From Clostridiales bacterium SIT11 (GTDB lineage Bacteria; Bacillota; Clostridia; Tissierellales; Peptoniphilaceae): 64,000 nt of DNA. Below, piece by piece: positions 8,841 to 16,220 of this stretch. The stretch is taken from contig CYUK01000003.1 of NCBI GenBank assembly GCA_001299455.1, forward strand, positions 992,001 to 1,056,000, written 5' to 3'. Position numbers and translations under genes: made by a program. Each line of letters starts with the position of its first letter. Position 1 is the stretch's first letter. A model generated the notes under the pieces. The model saw nothing but the letters and a program-made list of their open reading frames with translations. It searched no databases and had not been told where the DNA came from.

Positions 8841-9134
8841 CTATTCCTCTATGTCCGTTTCTTCCTCTTGTGTTTCTGTATTTTCATTTTTCCTTTCTTT
8901 TCTATTCTCAATAATTTCTAAGATTTTTTGATTTATTACCTCTTTGATATTTGTGAATTAGATTAGTTGATAAAATTCGTCTTTGGTTAATTCTTTGCTT
9001 TCGGTAAAAATACTTTCAAATACTCCTCCTTTTTCATAAAGCCGTCTATCTCTCTTTTTTCGTGCTTCCTCTTTCTGCTGACTGATGAGCTTCTTTCTTT
9101 TATTTTGTAACTGCTTGATTTCTTCTTTTGCCAT
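8841..9134 (-). pseudogene. Broken DUF3847-type mobile-element gene
   Basis: The minus frame begins MAKEEIKQLQNKRKKLISQQ, continues KKRDRRLYEKGGVFESIF and ELTKDEFYQLI, hits an in-frame TAA at 8960-8958, then resumes FTNIKEVINQKILEIIENRK up to a TAG at 8843-8841. The lysine-rich coiled coil followed by (R)RLYEKG and LTxDEFYxLI matches small DUF3847 proteins of clostridial mobilisable elements. An earlier ATG at 9160 (MKDIEEKF) is out of frame by one base, so a frameshift may also have occurred. The family call is from memory of the pattern. It is directly fused to the recombinase remnant. Confidence 0.6.
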
Positions 9135-9190
9135 TAAAATTTTTCTTCTATGTCTTTCATTTTCTTTGTCCTTTCTTCTTGATTTTGAGC

Positions 9191-9223
9191 AATAAAAAAA
9201 CAGTAAACCGATTTGATTTACTG
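9191..9223 (-). terminator. Rho-independent terminator of the flavodoxin gene
   Basis: On the minus strand CAGTAAA pairs with TTTACTG and is followed by seven Ts. It lies about 60 bases after the flavodoxin stop codon. Confidence 0.8.
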
Positions 9224-9282
9224 CTTCGTGAATTGCTATCTTGTATCTTTTATTTGGTTATTTGAGTTTAATAAACTGGGAT

Positions 9283-9744
9283 TCATAAATTACTATCTAA
9301 CCATGTTTTTAGTTCATCAAAACTGTAATCTCCTTTTAACGCTATTCCATCTTTAATAATTGAATTCTTACATTCCTTTTTGTAATCTTCAATCATTCTC
9401 CCAAAACCACCTCCGCCATGCGTGCAAAACGAAATAATTGTCTTTCCACTTAAATCAACCGTTCTTAAAAACGATAGCACGGGTGGGGCAAAAGTTTTAA
9501 GCCAATTAGGAGAACCAATAAAAACCACCTCCGCATTTTCAATAGTTTCTGCCCCTTGAATAAGAGGTGGGCAATATCCTTTTTCAATTTCTTCTCTCAC
9601 TTCTTTTACAGCTGTATTATATGAGAATGAATAAGGCTTTTGTGGCTTCAGCTCTCTCAAATCTCCATCAGTAATCAACGCAATATCTTCTGCTAATCTT
9701 CTTGTTATTCCTGAATATGAATAATATACAACTAAAGGACTCAT
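9283..9744 (-). CDS. Flavodoxin-family protein
   Basis: 153 residues with a flavodoxin fold. The FMN-phosphate loop is YYSYSGITRRLAEDI near residues 7-21, and FIGSPNWLKTFAPPVLSFL plus the glycine-rich FCTHGGGGFGRMIEDYKK follow, as in the flavodoxin_4 group. It probably binds FMN and moves electrons or reduces small molecules in the cytoplasm. The start has an AAGGAGG site. It is the last gene on the AT-rich side of the composition break and has its own terminator. The redox partner is unknown. Confidence 0.85.
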   Translation of the reverse strand: MSPLVVYYSYSGITRRLAEDIALITDGDLRELKPQKPYSFSYNTAVKEVREEIEKGYCPPLIQGAETIENAEVVFIGSPNWLKTFAPPVLSFLRTVDLSGKTIISFCTHGGGGFGRMIEDYKKECKNSIIKDGIALKGDYSFDELKTWLDSNL

Positions 9745-9910
9745 TATAATTGCCTCCTTAATTCAACCTAATTACTGTTATATCATTTTTGTTATATGAT
9801 AAGTAGCCTGATATTATCTATCCTGTTCACTCCCCCTAAAATATACATAGTGTCTACACACCCTGCAATAATCTACACTTGAAATGTTCCCACAAGGTAT
9901 TTTTCAAATA

Positions 9911-9953
9911 GAAAAATGGCTTTTAAGATTTTCTTAAAGATTCTAAAAGCCAT
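9911..9953 (-). terminator. Terminator after the rRNA methyltransferase gene
   Basis: On the minus strand ATGGCTTTTA pairs with TAAAAGCCAT, with an inner AAGATT/AATCTT-like helix, followed by five Ts. It ends the phosphodiesterase-methyltransferase transcript. Confidence 0.8.
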
Positions 9954-9982
9954 TGATTTCAACAGTCTTACAACATCTTATC

Positions 9983-11329
9983 TTAATTTCTTGACATCAA
10001 TGCCACACTCTCCACATGGACAGTTCTTGGGAATTGGTTAAAGGCCACGAGTTTTTCCAATTTATATCCTTCTTCTACAAATTGGTCCAGGTTGGCCTTC
10101 ATGGTCCGGGGGTTGCAGGAGATGTAGACGATTTTTTGGGCCTGGGTCTTTAGGATATTCTTCATGGCTTGGGGAGACAGGCCCATTCTTGGGGGGTCCA
10201 CCAGGACGAAGTCTGCTTTTTTATCCAGGCTTTCCAGGACTTTTCCCACGTCGCCGCAGTAGAAGTCAATATTGCCCAGGCCGTTTTCTTTGGCCATTTC
10301 TCTGGCGCTTTCCAGGGCGTCTTCTACAATTTCTATGGCGGTAACTTTAGCGCCTTCTTGGGCCATGATCTGGGCCAGGGTTCCTGTCCCGGAATAGAGG
10401 TCAAAGGCTTCTTTCCCCTTAAGGTCTCCTGCCCAGTCCAGGGCTTTTTCGTAGATTTTTTCTATGCCCAGGGGGTTGGGCTGGAAGAAGGAAAAGGGGG
10501 TAATTTTAAAGGTGAGCCCCATTAATTCTTCATAAATGCCTTCTTCTCCATAGAGAAGCCGGGCTTCATCACAGAGGACGGCGTCTCCCCGCTGGTCGTT
10601 TAGGGTGTGGTAGACGGAGGTAATTTTCCCATCTAAGTCTAAATTTAAAAGACCTTTTAGATAGTCTTCCAAGTAGATTTCTCCCTGGGACCGGGTGACT
10701 AGGTTGACCATCAGGGTGTTTTTTCGAAAGGACTTCCGAAGGACTAGGTGGCGGAGAGTGCCTTGGACCCGCCGTCTTTGGTAGGCTGGGACTTGTCTTT
10801 CCCGGTAAAAGTCCTGGGTATAGGTCCGAATTTTTTCAAAGTCCTTGGGGGCGATGGTACAGCCTCTTGTATCTACAATGTCGTGGGAGGAATACCTCCG
10901 GTGGAGGCCTAAAACCAAGGGGCCGTCCTTGACTTCGTCTCCAAAGGTGTATTCCATTTTATTCCGGTACTGGTCCGGGTCCAGGGCTTCATAGAGATGG
11001 GAATCCTGGGTCCAGTAGTCTTCAAAGAGTCTTTTCAGCTGGTCTTCCTTGAGGGCATGTTCCTTTTTCAGGCTGGTTTTTTGGTAGTCGCAGCCGCCGC
11101 AGGCTCCATAGGCCGGACAGCCTTCCTGGACTTCATAGTCGGCCAGGCGTATCCGCCGCCGGACCTTAGATTTTACATATTGGGGCCGTTTTTTTATAGG
11201 GATAATTTCCATGGTTTGCCCTGGCAGACCTGTTTTAAACTGAAAGGTCTGGCCGTCTAGGTCTCCATAGGAAATGTTGGGGTAGTCGGTCCTTAAAATT
11301 TTTACTTCTTTTAATTTCTTTTTTGCCAA
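9983..11329 (-). CDS. rlmD: 23S rRNA (uracil-5-)-methyltransferase, RlmD/RumA family
   Basis: 448 residues. The N-terminal part resembles a TRAM RNA-binding domain, followed by CPAYGACGGCDY, three cysteines of the family's iron-sulfur site. The methyltransferase domain has DLYSGTGTLAQI for SAM binding, LVDPPRMGL, and the catalytic ISCNPRT with the nucleophilic cysteine. The enzyme makes 5-methyluridine in 23S rRNA. The start is a TTG with AGGAGG five bases upstream. It lies nine bases after the phosphodiesterase gene. The 3' end of this gene type is a known insertion site of some Gram-positive integrative elements, and the AT-rich island begins just beyond it. Confidence 0.92.
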   Translation of the reverse strand: MAKKKLKEVKILRTDYPNISYGDLDGQTFQFKTGLPGQTMEIIPIKKRPQYVKSKVRRRIRLADYEVQEGCPAYGACGGCDYQKTSLKKEHALKEDQLKRLFEDYWTQDSHLYEALDPDQYRNKMEYTFGDEVKDGPLVLGLHRRYSSHDIVDTRGCTIAPKDFEKIRTYTQDFYRERQVPAYQRRRVQGTLRHLVLRKSFRKNTLMVNLVTRSQGEIYLEDYLKGLLNLDLDGKITSVYHTLNDQRGDAVLCDEARLLYGEEGIYEELMGLTFKITPFSFFQPNPLGIEKIYEKALDWAGDLKGKEAFDLYSGTGTLAQIMAQEGAKVTAIEIVEDALESAREMAKENGLGNIDFYCGDVGKVLESLDKKADFVLVDPPRMGLSPQAMKNILKTQAQKIVYISCNPRTMKANLDQFVEEGYKLEKLVAFNQFPRTVHVESVALMSRN

Positions 11330-11338
11330 AAAAGCCTC

Positions 11339-11845
11339 CTAAAGTTCAATTAATGTCCACTGGCCCTGGTCGTAGAGGGCACAGGAAGGGGTTTTGTCCT
11401 TGGGCAGGGTGGTAGACCCTGGATTAACAATGGTTAGACCATCTCTTTCTTCCAACATTTTCACATGACTATGGCCAAAACACAGGGTATTGGCGCCTAG
11501 ATTTTTTGCCTTTTGGATTCGGTCTTCCAAGCTGTCCTTGTAGCCATGGACACAGTAGAGGGCCAGGGGCCCCAGCTTAAAGAGGCCTTCTTCCTTGCCC
11601 AGGTCCTTGCCAATAACCATGGCATCCACGTCTGCATCACAGTTTCCTCGGATGTAGGTCATTTCTTTGTCCTTTAAATAGTCTGCCAGCCGGGCCGGTT
11701 CATAGGTTTCATGGACAGGATTTCGAGGTCCATGGTAGAGGACGTCTCCTAAATGGATGATTATATCACAGGTCCCTAGGGCCTCCAGAGCCTTTTTTGT
11801 TTGAGTGTAGGACCCGTGGGTGTCTGATAGTAGTCCGATGCGCAT
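11339..11845 (-). CDS. YfcE/MJ0936-type metallophosphoesterase
   Basis: 168 residues of a calcineurin-like phosphoesterase. Metal-binding motifs are clear: LLSDTHGSY, HLGDVLYHG, IRGNCDAD, VHGYKD and FGHSHVKM, closing with NPGSTTLPKD. The family cleaves phosphodiesters with two metal ions; natural substrates are mostly unknown. The start is set by GGAGGG seven bases upstream. It is the first gene of a two-gene transcript with the rRNA methyltransferase. A plausible extended -10 (TGATAAAAT) lies about 20 bases upstream of the start. Confidence 0.9.
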   Translation of the reverse strand: MRIGLLSDTHGSYTQTKKALEALGTCDIIIHLGDVLYHGPRNPVHETYEPARLADYLKDKEMTYIRGNCDADVDAMVIGKDLGKEEGLFKLGPLALYCVHGYKDSLEDRIQKAKNLGANTLCFGHSHVKMLEERDGLTIVNPGSTTLPKDKTPSCALYDQGQWTLIEL

Positions 11846-12372
11846 AGGCCCTCCTTTCTTCTTTTATTTTATCATAGGCTTGGGAAGAAAAGCAGCCTCT
11901 TCTTTTGGAAACAATGAAGGACGTTTAGGTTTTTATGGGGTATAATGAATGGGTATGGCCCGGTTCCATAAAACTGGGCCCCAAAAAAGAAACAAGCATG
12001 AGGACAAGAGCGTCGGCCTTGTACCTGTGGGGTAAGGACAAAATTTTTCCTCCTTCTGTGGACGTGAAGGACAAGAACATGAACTTGATCCGGCTCTTCC
12101 CAGCCAAGTTTTGGTGGAGGAAAATAGAGTAGAAATCCCCAAATATCGAAAGAAATCAGTTTGCTATGACCCCGGTCCTTAATTCAAGGCTTGGTGTGCC
12201 ACCATGAGCAAATTTTTGCCATGGATTCCAGCTCCAAGAGGCCTTTTCAGTGGCCGCCTAGGTGGTTTCTAGCCTGTTTTCCCTTCGAGGGCTCCTTGAT
12301 TTTCTCATGCAAAGTAGCTTATTCCAGTCCCTAGCTAGGGACCCAAGAAAGAGAAGACACAAGGAGGAACCT
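11846..12372. other. 527-bp gene-free, hairpin-rich region before the cyclase gene
   Basis: No convincing gene on either strand. The plus strand has TATAAT at 11941-11946 without a clear -35. After it come a hairpin GGCCCGGTT / AACTGGGCC (about 11,957-11,980), a long-range pairing AAGAGC..CGG with CCGGCTCTT (12006-12016 with 12090-12098), a CCCTTCGAGGG hairpin (about 12,281-12,291), and a 16-bp perfect palindrome at 12327-12342. This could be a structured leader or a small RNA. I could not match it to a riboswitch, T-box, 6S, tmRNA, SRP or RNase P RNA. Confidence 0.4.
12327..12342. promoter_or_regulatory. 16-bp perfect palindrome upstream of the cyclase gene
   Basis: GTCCCTAGCTAGGGAC lies 30 bases before the cyclase start codon, just upstream of its ribosome binding site. 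It may be a repressor operator or a hairpin in the leader. Confidence 0.5.
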
Positions 12373-13068
12373 ATGTCTGAAAAAATTGTTAAATTAGGCT
12401 ATCCTATTTATGAAGGAATGCCTGTCTATCCCGGCCTACCAGAAGTGAAAGTGACCTTGAAAGAGGATAAGAAAAAGGGAGACCCCTGGAATGGGTCTGT
12501 CCTCTCCATTTATTTACACGCTGGAACCCACGTGGATGCGCCCTTCCACCATTTTAACGACTCTCCCTTAGGAATTGATGGCATCCCAGCAGACCATTTT
12601 GTCTATGACCATCCTTTGGTCATTGATATTGACGTCACTGAAAAAGACCAGCTCATTACAGTAGAAGACTTAAAGGCGGCTGGCGATGCCCTCTATGAAG
12701 CGGACTTTTTAATTTTTAATACAGGCGCCTATAAAAAACGGGACAAGGACTTTATGGACTTTGCCACAGGTTTTGCCACTGTAAGTCCGGAGGCTGCTCA
12801 GTTTATCCGCCAAAACCTTCCCAAGGTCAAGGCTGTGGGAACAGACACCTTGAGTATTGAAAATATTCCCAATGGAAGTGAAGATGGTTTTAGTGTCCAC
12901 AAGGCCTTTTTAGATCCTGGCGGAAAGAATTCTTTAATTTTAATTTATGAAGATTTAAACATCGCTCCTATTGTAAGCAAAAAAATTCAATCCATTTTTT
13001 GCACACCCCTAAGCATTGTGGGAAAAGACGCAAGTATTGTCAACCCCTTTGCCCGGATTGAAGACTAA
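12373..13068 (+). CDS. Cyclase-family hydrolase (kynurenine formamidase-like)
   Basis: 231 residues. The motif LHAGTHVDAPFHHF (H-x-G-T-H-x-D-A-P-x-H) supplies the metal ligands of the PF04199 cyclase / kynurenine formamidase family, which hydrolyse amides or lactones with a bound metal. LGYPIYEGMPVYPG at the start is also typical. I set the start at 12373, where AAGGAGG precedes ATG by six bases; a longer frame upstream has no ribosome site. It is a single-gene unit with its own terminator and an unusual long leader. Substrate unknown; no tryptophan-degradation genes are near. Confidence 0.85.
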   Translation: MSEKIVKLGYPIYEGMPVYPGLPEVKVTLKEDKKKGDPWNGSVLSIYLHAGTHVDAPFHHFNDSPLGIDGIPADHFVYDHPLVIDIDVTEKDQLITVEDLKAAGDALYEADFLIFNTGAYKKRDKDFMDFATGFATVSPEAAQFIRQNLPKVKAVGTDTLSIENIPNGSEDGFSVHKAFLDPGGKNSLILIYEDLNIAPIVSKKIQSIFCTPLSIVGKDASIVNPFARIED

Positions 13069-13080
13069 ACGATGTATAGA

Positions 13081-13112
13081 ACCCCTAGGTCCCTGTGGAC
13101 TTAGGGGCTTTT
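13081..13112 (+). terminator. Terminator of the cyclase gene
   Basis: CCCCTAGGTCC pairs with GGACTTAGGGG around a four-base loop, followed by CTTTTC. Confidence 0.85.
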
Positions 13113-13121
13113 CATAAAAAA

Positions 13122-13155
13122 GACGCCCTCCCTAAGGAAAGGCGCCTTTTTACAA
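13122..13155 (-). terminator. Terminator of the DUF4342 gene
   Basis: On the minus strand GGCGCC...GGGCGTC forms a hairpin flanked by A and T runs, directly after the stop codon of the DUF4342 gene. The flanks would also work in the plus direction. Confidence 0.75.
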
Positions 13156-13159
13156 ACTT

Positions 13160-13645
13160 TTATAGGCCAATATATTTTTTAATATCAATGACTTCTCCAT
13201 CATCCATATAAACCTTGATGGAATACTTGGAAATCACTGTGGCTCCCAGGCCGATTAAGGCAATGACTGGCTTAATGGCAATGGCCAGGGCGGATACATT
13301 TAAGCTGACGCTTAAGACGGTTTTTCCTTCTTCATTTTCAATGGCCAAGCGGGAGGCATTCCCCTTGTGCCAAATTTCCTTAATGGCATCGACCACTTGG
13401 TCCACAAAGTTTTCTACATCTTCCTTGGCATCCTTAAAGCCTTCTTCAGATTTCTTTTCATAGTAATCTTCATAGGAGCCTTCTTCCAGGTGGTCATCCT
13501 CGGAAAGGTAGTCTTGGCGAGATGTTTTTAACAGGTCTATAGCCTTATCCACATCTCCATTGGTGTCTAAAAGGGCCTTACGAACAACGCTGTAGCCTTC
13601 TCCTGTCATTGCAATGACATAGTCAATTTTTTCCATTGTAATCAT
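13160..13645 (-). CDS. UBA-like plus DUF4342 protein
   Basis: 161 residues. The N-terminus (MEKIDYVIAMTGEGYSVVRKALLDTNGDVDKAI) is a UBA/EF-Ts-N-like three-helix domain. A charged acidic linker follows, then a DUF4342 domain with a beta-rich part (RLAIENEEGKTVLSVSLNVSAL) and a hydrophobic glycine-containing segment (IKPVIALIGLGATVI) that may associate with the membrane. Function of DUF4342 is unknown. The start has AGGAGG nine bases upstream. It is a single-gene transcript between two terminators and diverges from cysteine synthase. Confidence 0.8.
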   Translation of the reverse strand: MITMEKIDYVIAMTGEGYSVVRKALLDTNGDVDKAIDLLKTSRQDYLSEDDHLEEGSYEDYYEKKSEEGFKDAKEDVENFVDQVVDAIKEIWHKGNASRLAIENEEGKTVLSVSLNVSALAIAIKPVIALIGLGATVISKYSIKVYMDDGEVIDIKKYIGL

Positions 13646-13836
13646 GGTTTTTTTCCTCCTTACATCCTCTAAGTCGGTGATCTATTGTCATTGTACCCTA
13701 TTTTTTAGAAAAAATATCCTATTTTTGACAAACTTTGACTTTTCTTTAAAAGACCTTAAAAGTCTATATATTTTTGTAAAGACCTGCTTTTAATTCTATG
13801 GTATAATACTCTAAAGTGCGAAAAGGAGATGACTTT

Positions 13837-14817
13837 ATGCGGAAACTTGAAGATATACAGGGTCTCATTGGAAACACCCCTCTGGTGGAAATTCACTACC
13901 TCTACAAGGGCCAGCCTGGGAAGATTTACGCCAAGCTAGAGGCCATGAATTTTTCCGGGTCCATTAAAGACCGGATGGCCTATGGGATTCTTAAGGAGGC
14001 CATAGGCCGGGGAGATTTAAAGGAGGGGGCTCCTATTATCGAAGCCACCAGCGGAAACACGGGAATTTCCTTTTGTGCCTTGGGGGCCTACCTGGGCCAT
14101 CCTGTGGAAATTTACATGCCCGACTGGATGAGCGAGGAAAGAAAACAGCTGATTTCTTCTTTTGGGGCCAAGATCCACCTGGTCTCCCATGAAGAAGGGG
14201 GCTTTTTAGGAAGCATTGACCTCTGCCGAAAGCGGGCCAAGGAAGACCCAAAAGTCTTTTTACCAGAACAATTTACCAATGAAGACAATTCCAAGGCCCA
14301 GGAAAGTCTAGGAGAGGAAATTTTAAGGCAAATGAAGGACCTCCCCCAGGCCTTTGTGGCCGGTGTTGGGACTGGAGGGACGGTCATGGGGGTCGGCCGG
14401 GCCCTTAAACGAGCCAATCCCCAGGTCCGAGTCCATCCCTTGGAACCAGCGGAATCTCCCACCTTGTCTACAGGAAACCAGGTGGGAAGCCACCGGATTG
14501 CCGGCATTAGTGATGAATTTATTCCGGCCATCTGCCATCTGGACCAGTTGGATAAGGTAGTGGCTGTCCATGACGGAGATGCTATTTTAATGGCCCAAAA
14601 ACTCTCCCAGGCCGGCCTAGGTGTAGGGATTTCCTCTGGAGGAAACTTCCTAGGTGCCTTGAAAGTGGCCCTGGAGATGGGACCGGAAGCCAAGGTGGTC
14701 ACTGTCTTTGCCGATGATTCCAAAAAATATCTTTCTACAGACCTCTTAAGAGAAGAACCGGTCCGGGAAGACTACCTATCCAAGGACCTGGACCTTGTAT
14801 CTATTCAAAGCCTATAA
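13837..14817 (+). CDS. cysK: Cysteine synthase (O-acetylserine sulfhydrylase family)
   Basis: 326 residues of a fold-type II PLP enzyme. The PLP lysine is in NFSGSIKDRMAYG, the substrate loop is ATSGNTGIS, and GTGTGGTVMGVGRAL-type glycines (VGTGGTVMG) bind the PLP phosphate. It makes cysteine from O-acetylserine and sulfide. The start at 13837 has AAAGGAG at the right distance; an upstream GTG at 13816 would overlap that site and is rejected. A TATAAT lies 30 bases upstream. A strong terminator closes the single-gene unit. Close relatives can act as cystathionine beta-synthase. Confidence 0.88.
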   Translation: MRKLEDIQGLIGNTPLVEIHYLYKGQPGKIYAKLEAMNFSGSIKDRMAYGILKEAIGRGDLKEGAPIIEATSGNTGISFCALGAYLGHPVEIYMPDWMSEERKQLISSFGAKIHLVSHEEGGFLGSIDLCRKRAKEDPKVFLPEQFTNEDNSKAQESLGEEILRQMKDLPQAFVAGVGTGGTVMGVGRALKRANPQVRVHPLEPAESPTLSTGNQVGSHRIAGISDEFIPAICHLDQLDKVVAVHDGDAILMAQKLSQAGLGVGISSGGNFLGALKVALEMGPEAKVVTVFADDSKKYLSTDLLREEPVREDYLSKDLDLVSIQSL

Positions 14818-14854
14818 AAAAATCCTAGGGATTCTATTTTCCCTAGGATTTTTT
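14815..14854. terminator. Strong bidirectional terminator
   Basis: AATCCTAGGG pairs perfectly with CCCTAGGATT, with A-run before and T-run after. It ends cysK on the plus strand and could also act on the minus strand. Confidence 0.9.
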
Positions 14855-14915
14855 CGTCTTTATAAAGAAAAGTTTATAATTTCATTTTTCCCATGACAAG
14901 TTTGTACTTTCTCCC

Positions 14916-16085
14916 TTAAAAGTCTGCATTGTTGTGGATGGTGTAGCCTCCTGGGAAGAGATTAGCCAGCTGGTCCAGGTCTTTTTCAGGGCACTTGGCA
15001 AGGCCTAGAAAGTGGAGGTCTTGAAAGGAAATTTCCTTACAAAAAAGGCTGGCCAAAACCTGGTCACTTGTCCTAAAGCTTAGGCTGGGATTGGGCCCTG
15101 TTTTTAATTCTTTGTTCCCTAAGTTGATGCTTATATCAGGACCTTGGGGGTAGAGGGTCTTGTAAAAGCCCACTGGATCTAGGACCTTGGCCATGAGTCC
15201 AATGGCCTGGATATTGGTTTGTAAATAGCCATTGGCAAAGTAAAAATCGCTAGTGTCTGTGGGATTTTCGAAATAATGGGCTAAGTTTTTTTCTTGGCTA
15301 AAGAATTGGATATATTGGGCCTGGTCTGCCTGGGTCCTTAGGTAGGCAAAAATTCCCAGGTAACCTTGGCCATCCAGGGCCAAGAGATCGTCAAGAACCA
15401 GGGCATTTTTTGTATAATTACTTGCATTTAAACTTTCCCAATGATAGATGGCTATGGCAATGAGCCGGTCTTCCTGGTAGCAGCCTAGGTAGACGGTAGC
15501 CAGGTCTTTTACATAGGCCTTCTTTTCCACTTCCAAGGGCAGGGTCAGGCCATGAACCTTGTCGGTTGCCTGGATCCGAAAGTCTAGGGCTTCTTTTGGA
15601 CTGATTTCCTTATAAGTATAGTCAGCCTCTGCCTTGGGTAGGCTCAAGGGGTCAAGCCTGTAGAGATTCATCTTCCCCAGGTAACCATAGCCATGGATAT
15701 GGTAAAAATCTGGCCTAAAGGGCAGGAGGAGGCCTAGATTTTCCCCAGCTTCCAGGGCTTTTTCTTCAAAAAAGTTTAAAAGCTTACTGGCGATTCCCTG
15801 CTTTTTATAGAGGGGGTCTACGGCTAGATAGCCAAACCCCGCCACGGGGACAAGCTTGCCAAAGAGGTTCATTTGAAAATGGATATGACGGAAAACTCCT
15901 AGGAGCCTTCCATCCTCTTCTGCCCCATAAAAGTCTTCTTCATTTTTCTCTCCTAGGCTCTTGCCCACCTGGGCCCGGTAGTTCCTTTGCCCTTCTTCAG
16001 AAAAATCCCTTAGGCCCGGATAGGCCTGGTAGGAAATTTTTTGGTATTGGTCTAAATCTTTTTCTGTCAATAATCGAATTTTCAT
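14916..16085 (-). CDS. Eis-like GNAT acetyltransferase
   Basis: 389 residues, the length of Eis-family proteins with two GNAT-type domains and a C-terminal SCP2-like domain. The acetyl-CoA loop appears as AVDPLYKKQGIASKLL around residues 88-103; HGYGYLGKMNLYRL and the C-terminal LGLAKCPEKDLDQLANLFP are typical. Eis enzymes acetylate amines, including aminoglycosides in some bacteria. The start has GGAGG seven bases upstream. It appears to be a single-gene unit. The substrate cannot be inferred. Confidence 0.83.
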   Translation of the reverse strand: MKIRLLTEKDLDQYQKISYQAYPGLRDFSEEGQRNYRAQVGKSLGEKNEEDFYGAEEDGRLLGVFRHIHFQMNLFGKLVPVAGFGYLAVDPLYKKQGIASKLLNFFEEKALEAGENLGLLLPFRPDFYHIHGYGYLGKMNLYRLDPLSLPKAEADYTYKEISPKEALDFRIQATDKVHGLTLPLEVEKKAYVKDLATVYLGCYQEDRLIAIAIYHWESLNASNYTKNALVLDDLLALDGQGYLGIFAYLRTQADQAQYIQFFSQEKNLAHYFENPTDTSDFYFANGYLQTNIQAIGLMAKVLDPVGFYKTLYPQGPDISINLGNKELKTGPNPSLSFRTSDQVLASLFCKEISFQDLHFLGLAKCPEKDLDQLANLFPGGYTIHNNADF

Positions 16086-16169
16086 GGGTCCTCCTTTTTC
16101 CTTTTTCCTTATCCCTTTCTCCTTTTATTTTACCTTCTAGAGCAAAGATTGCAAGACCTAGGCAAAGAA

Positions 16170-16208
16170 AGGCCCCAAGACTTGGCTTTTCTCCAAATCT
16201 TGGGGACC
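16170..16208 (-). terminator. Terminator of the permease-RocB operon
   Basis: On the minus strand CCCCAAGA pairs with TCTTGGGG, followed by CCTTTCTTT, just after the permease stop codon. Confidence 0.75.
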
Positions 16209-16220
16209 TTATCAGGGATT

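Noticed and set aside
1-9980. Direct repeat of the rlmD gene end as attachment site
   Set aside because: I searched by eye for a copy of the CATGTGGAGAGTG stretch within the island and found none; the other border may lie left of the window.
9860-11330. Plus-strand frames opposite the rRNA methyltransferase (for instance 10169-10525)
   Set aside because: Shadow frames of a well-supported gene; the plus strand shows no ribosome sites.
11925-12142. Overlapping 60-69 codon frames on both strands
   Set aside because: No ribosome sites, no family resemblance, and frames open on both strands at once, typical of non-coding sequence of this composition.
12260-12300. T-box riboswitch signature near GGTGGTTTCTAGCC
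   Set aside because: Only a weak likeness to AGGGTGGNACCGCG; the antiterminator and stem I elements are missing.
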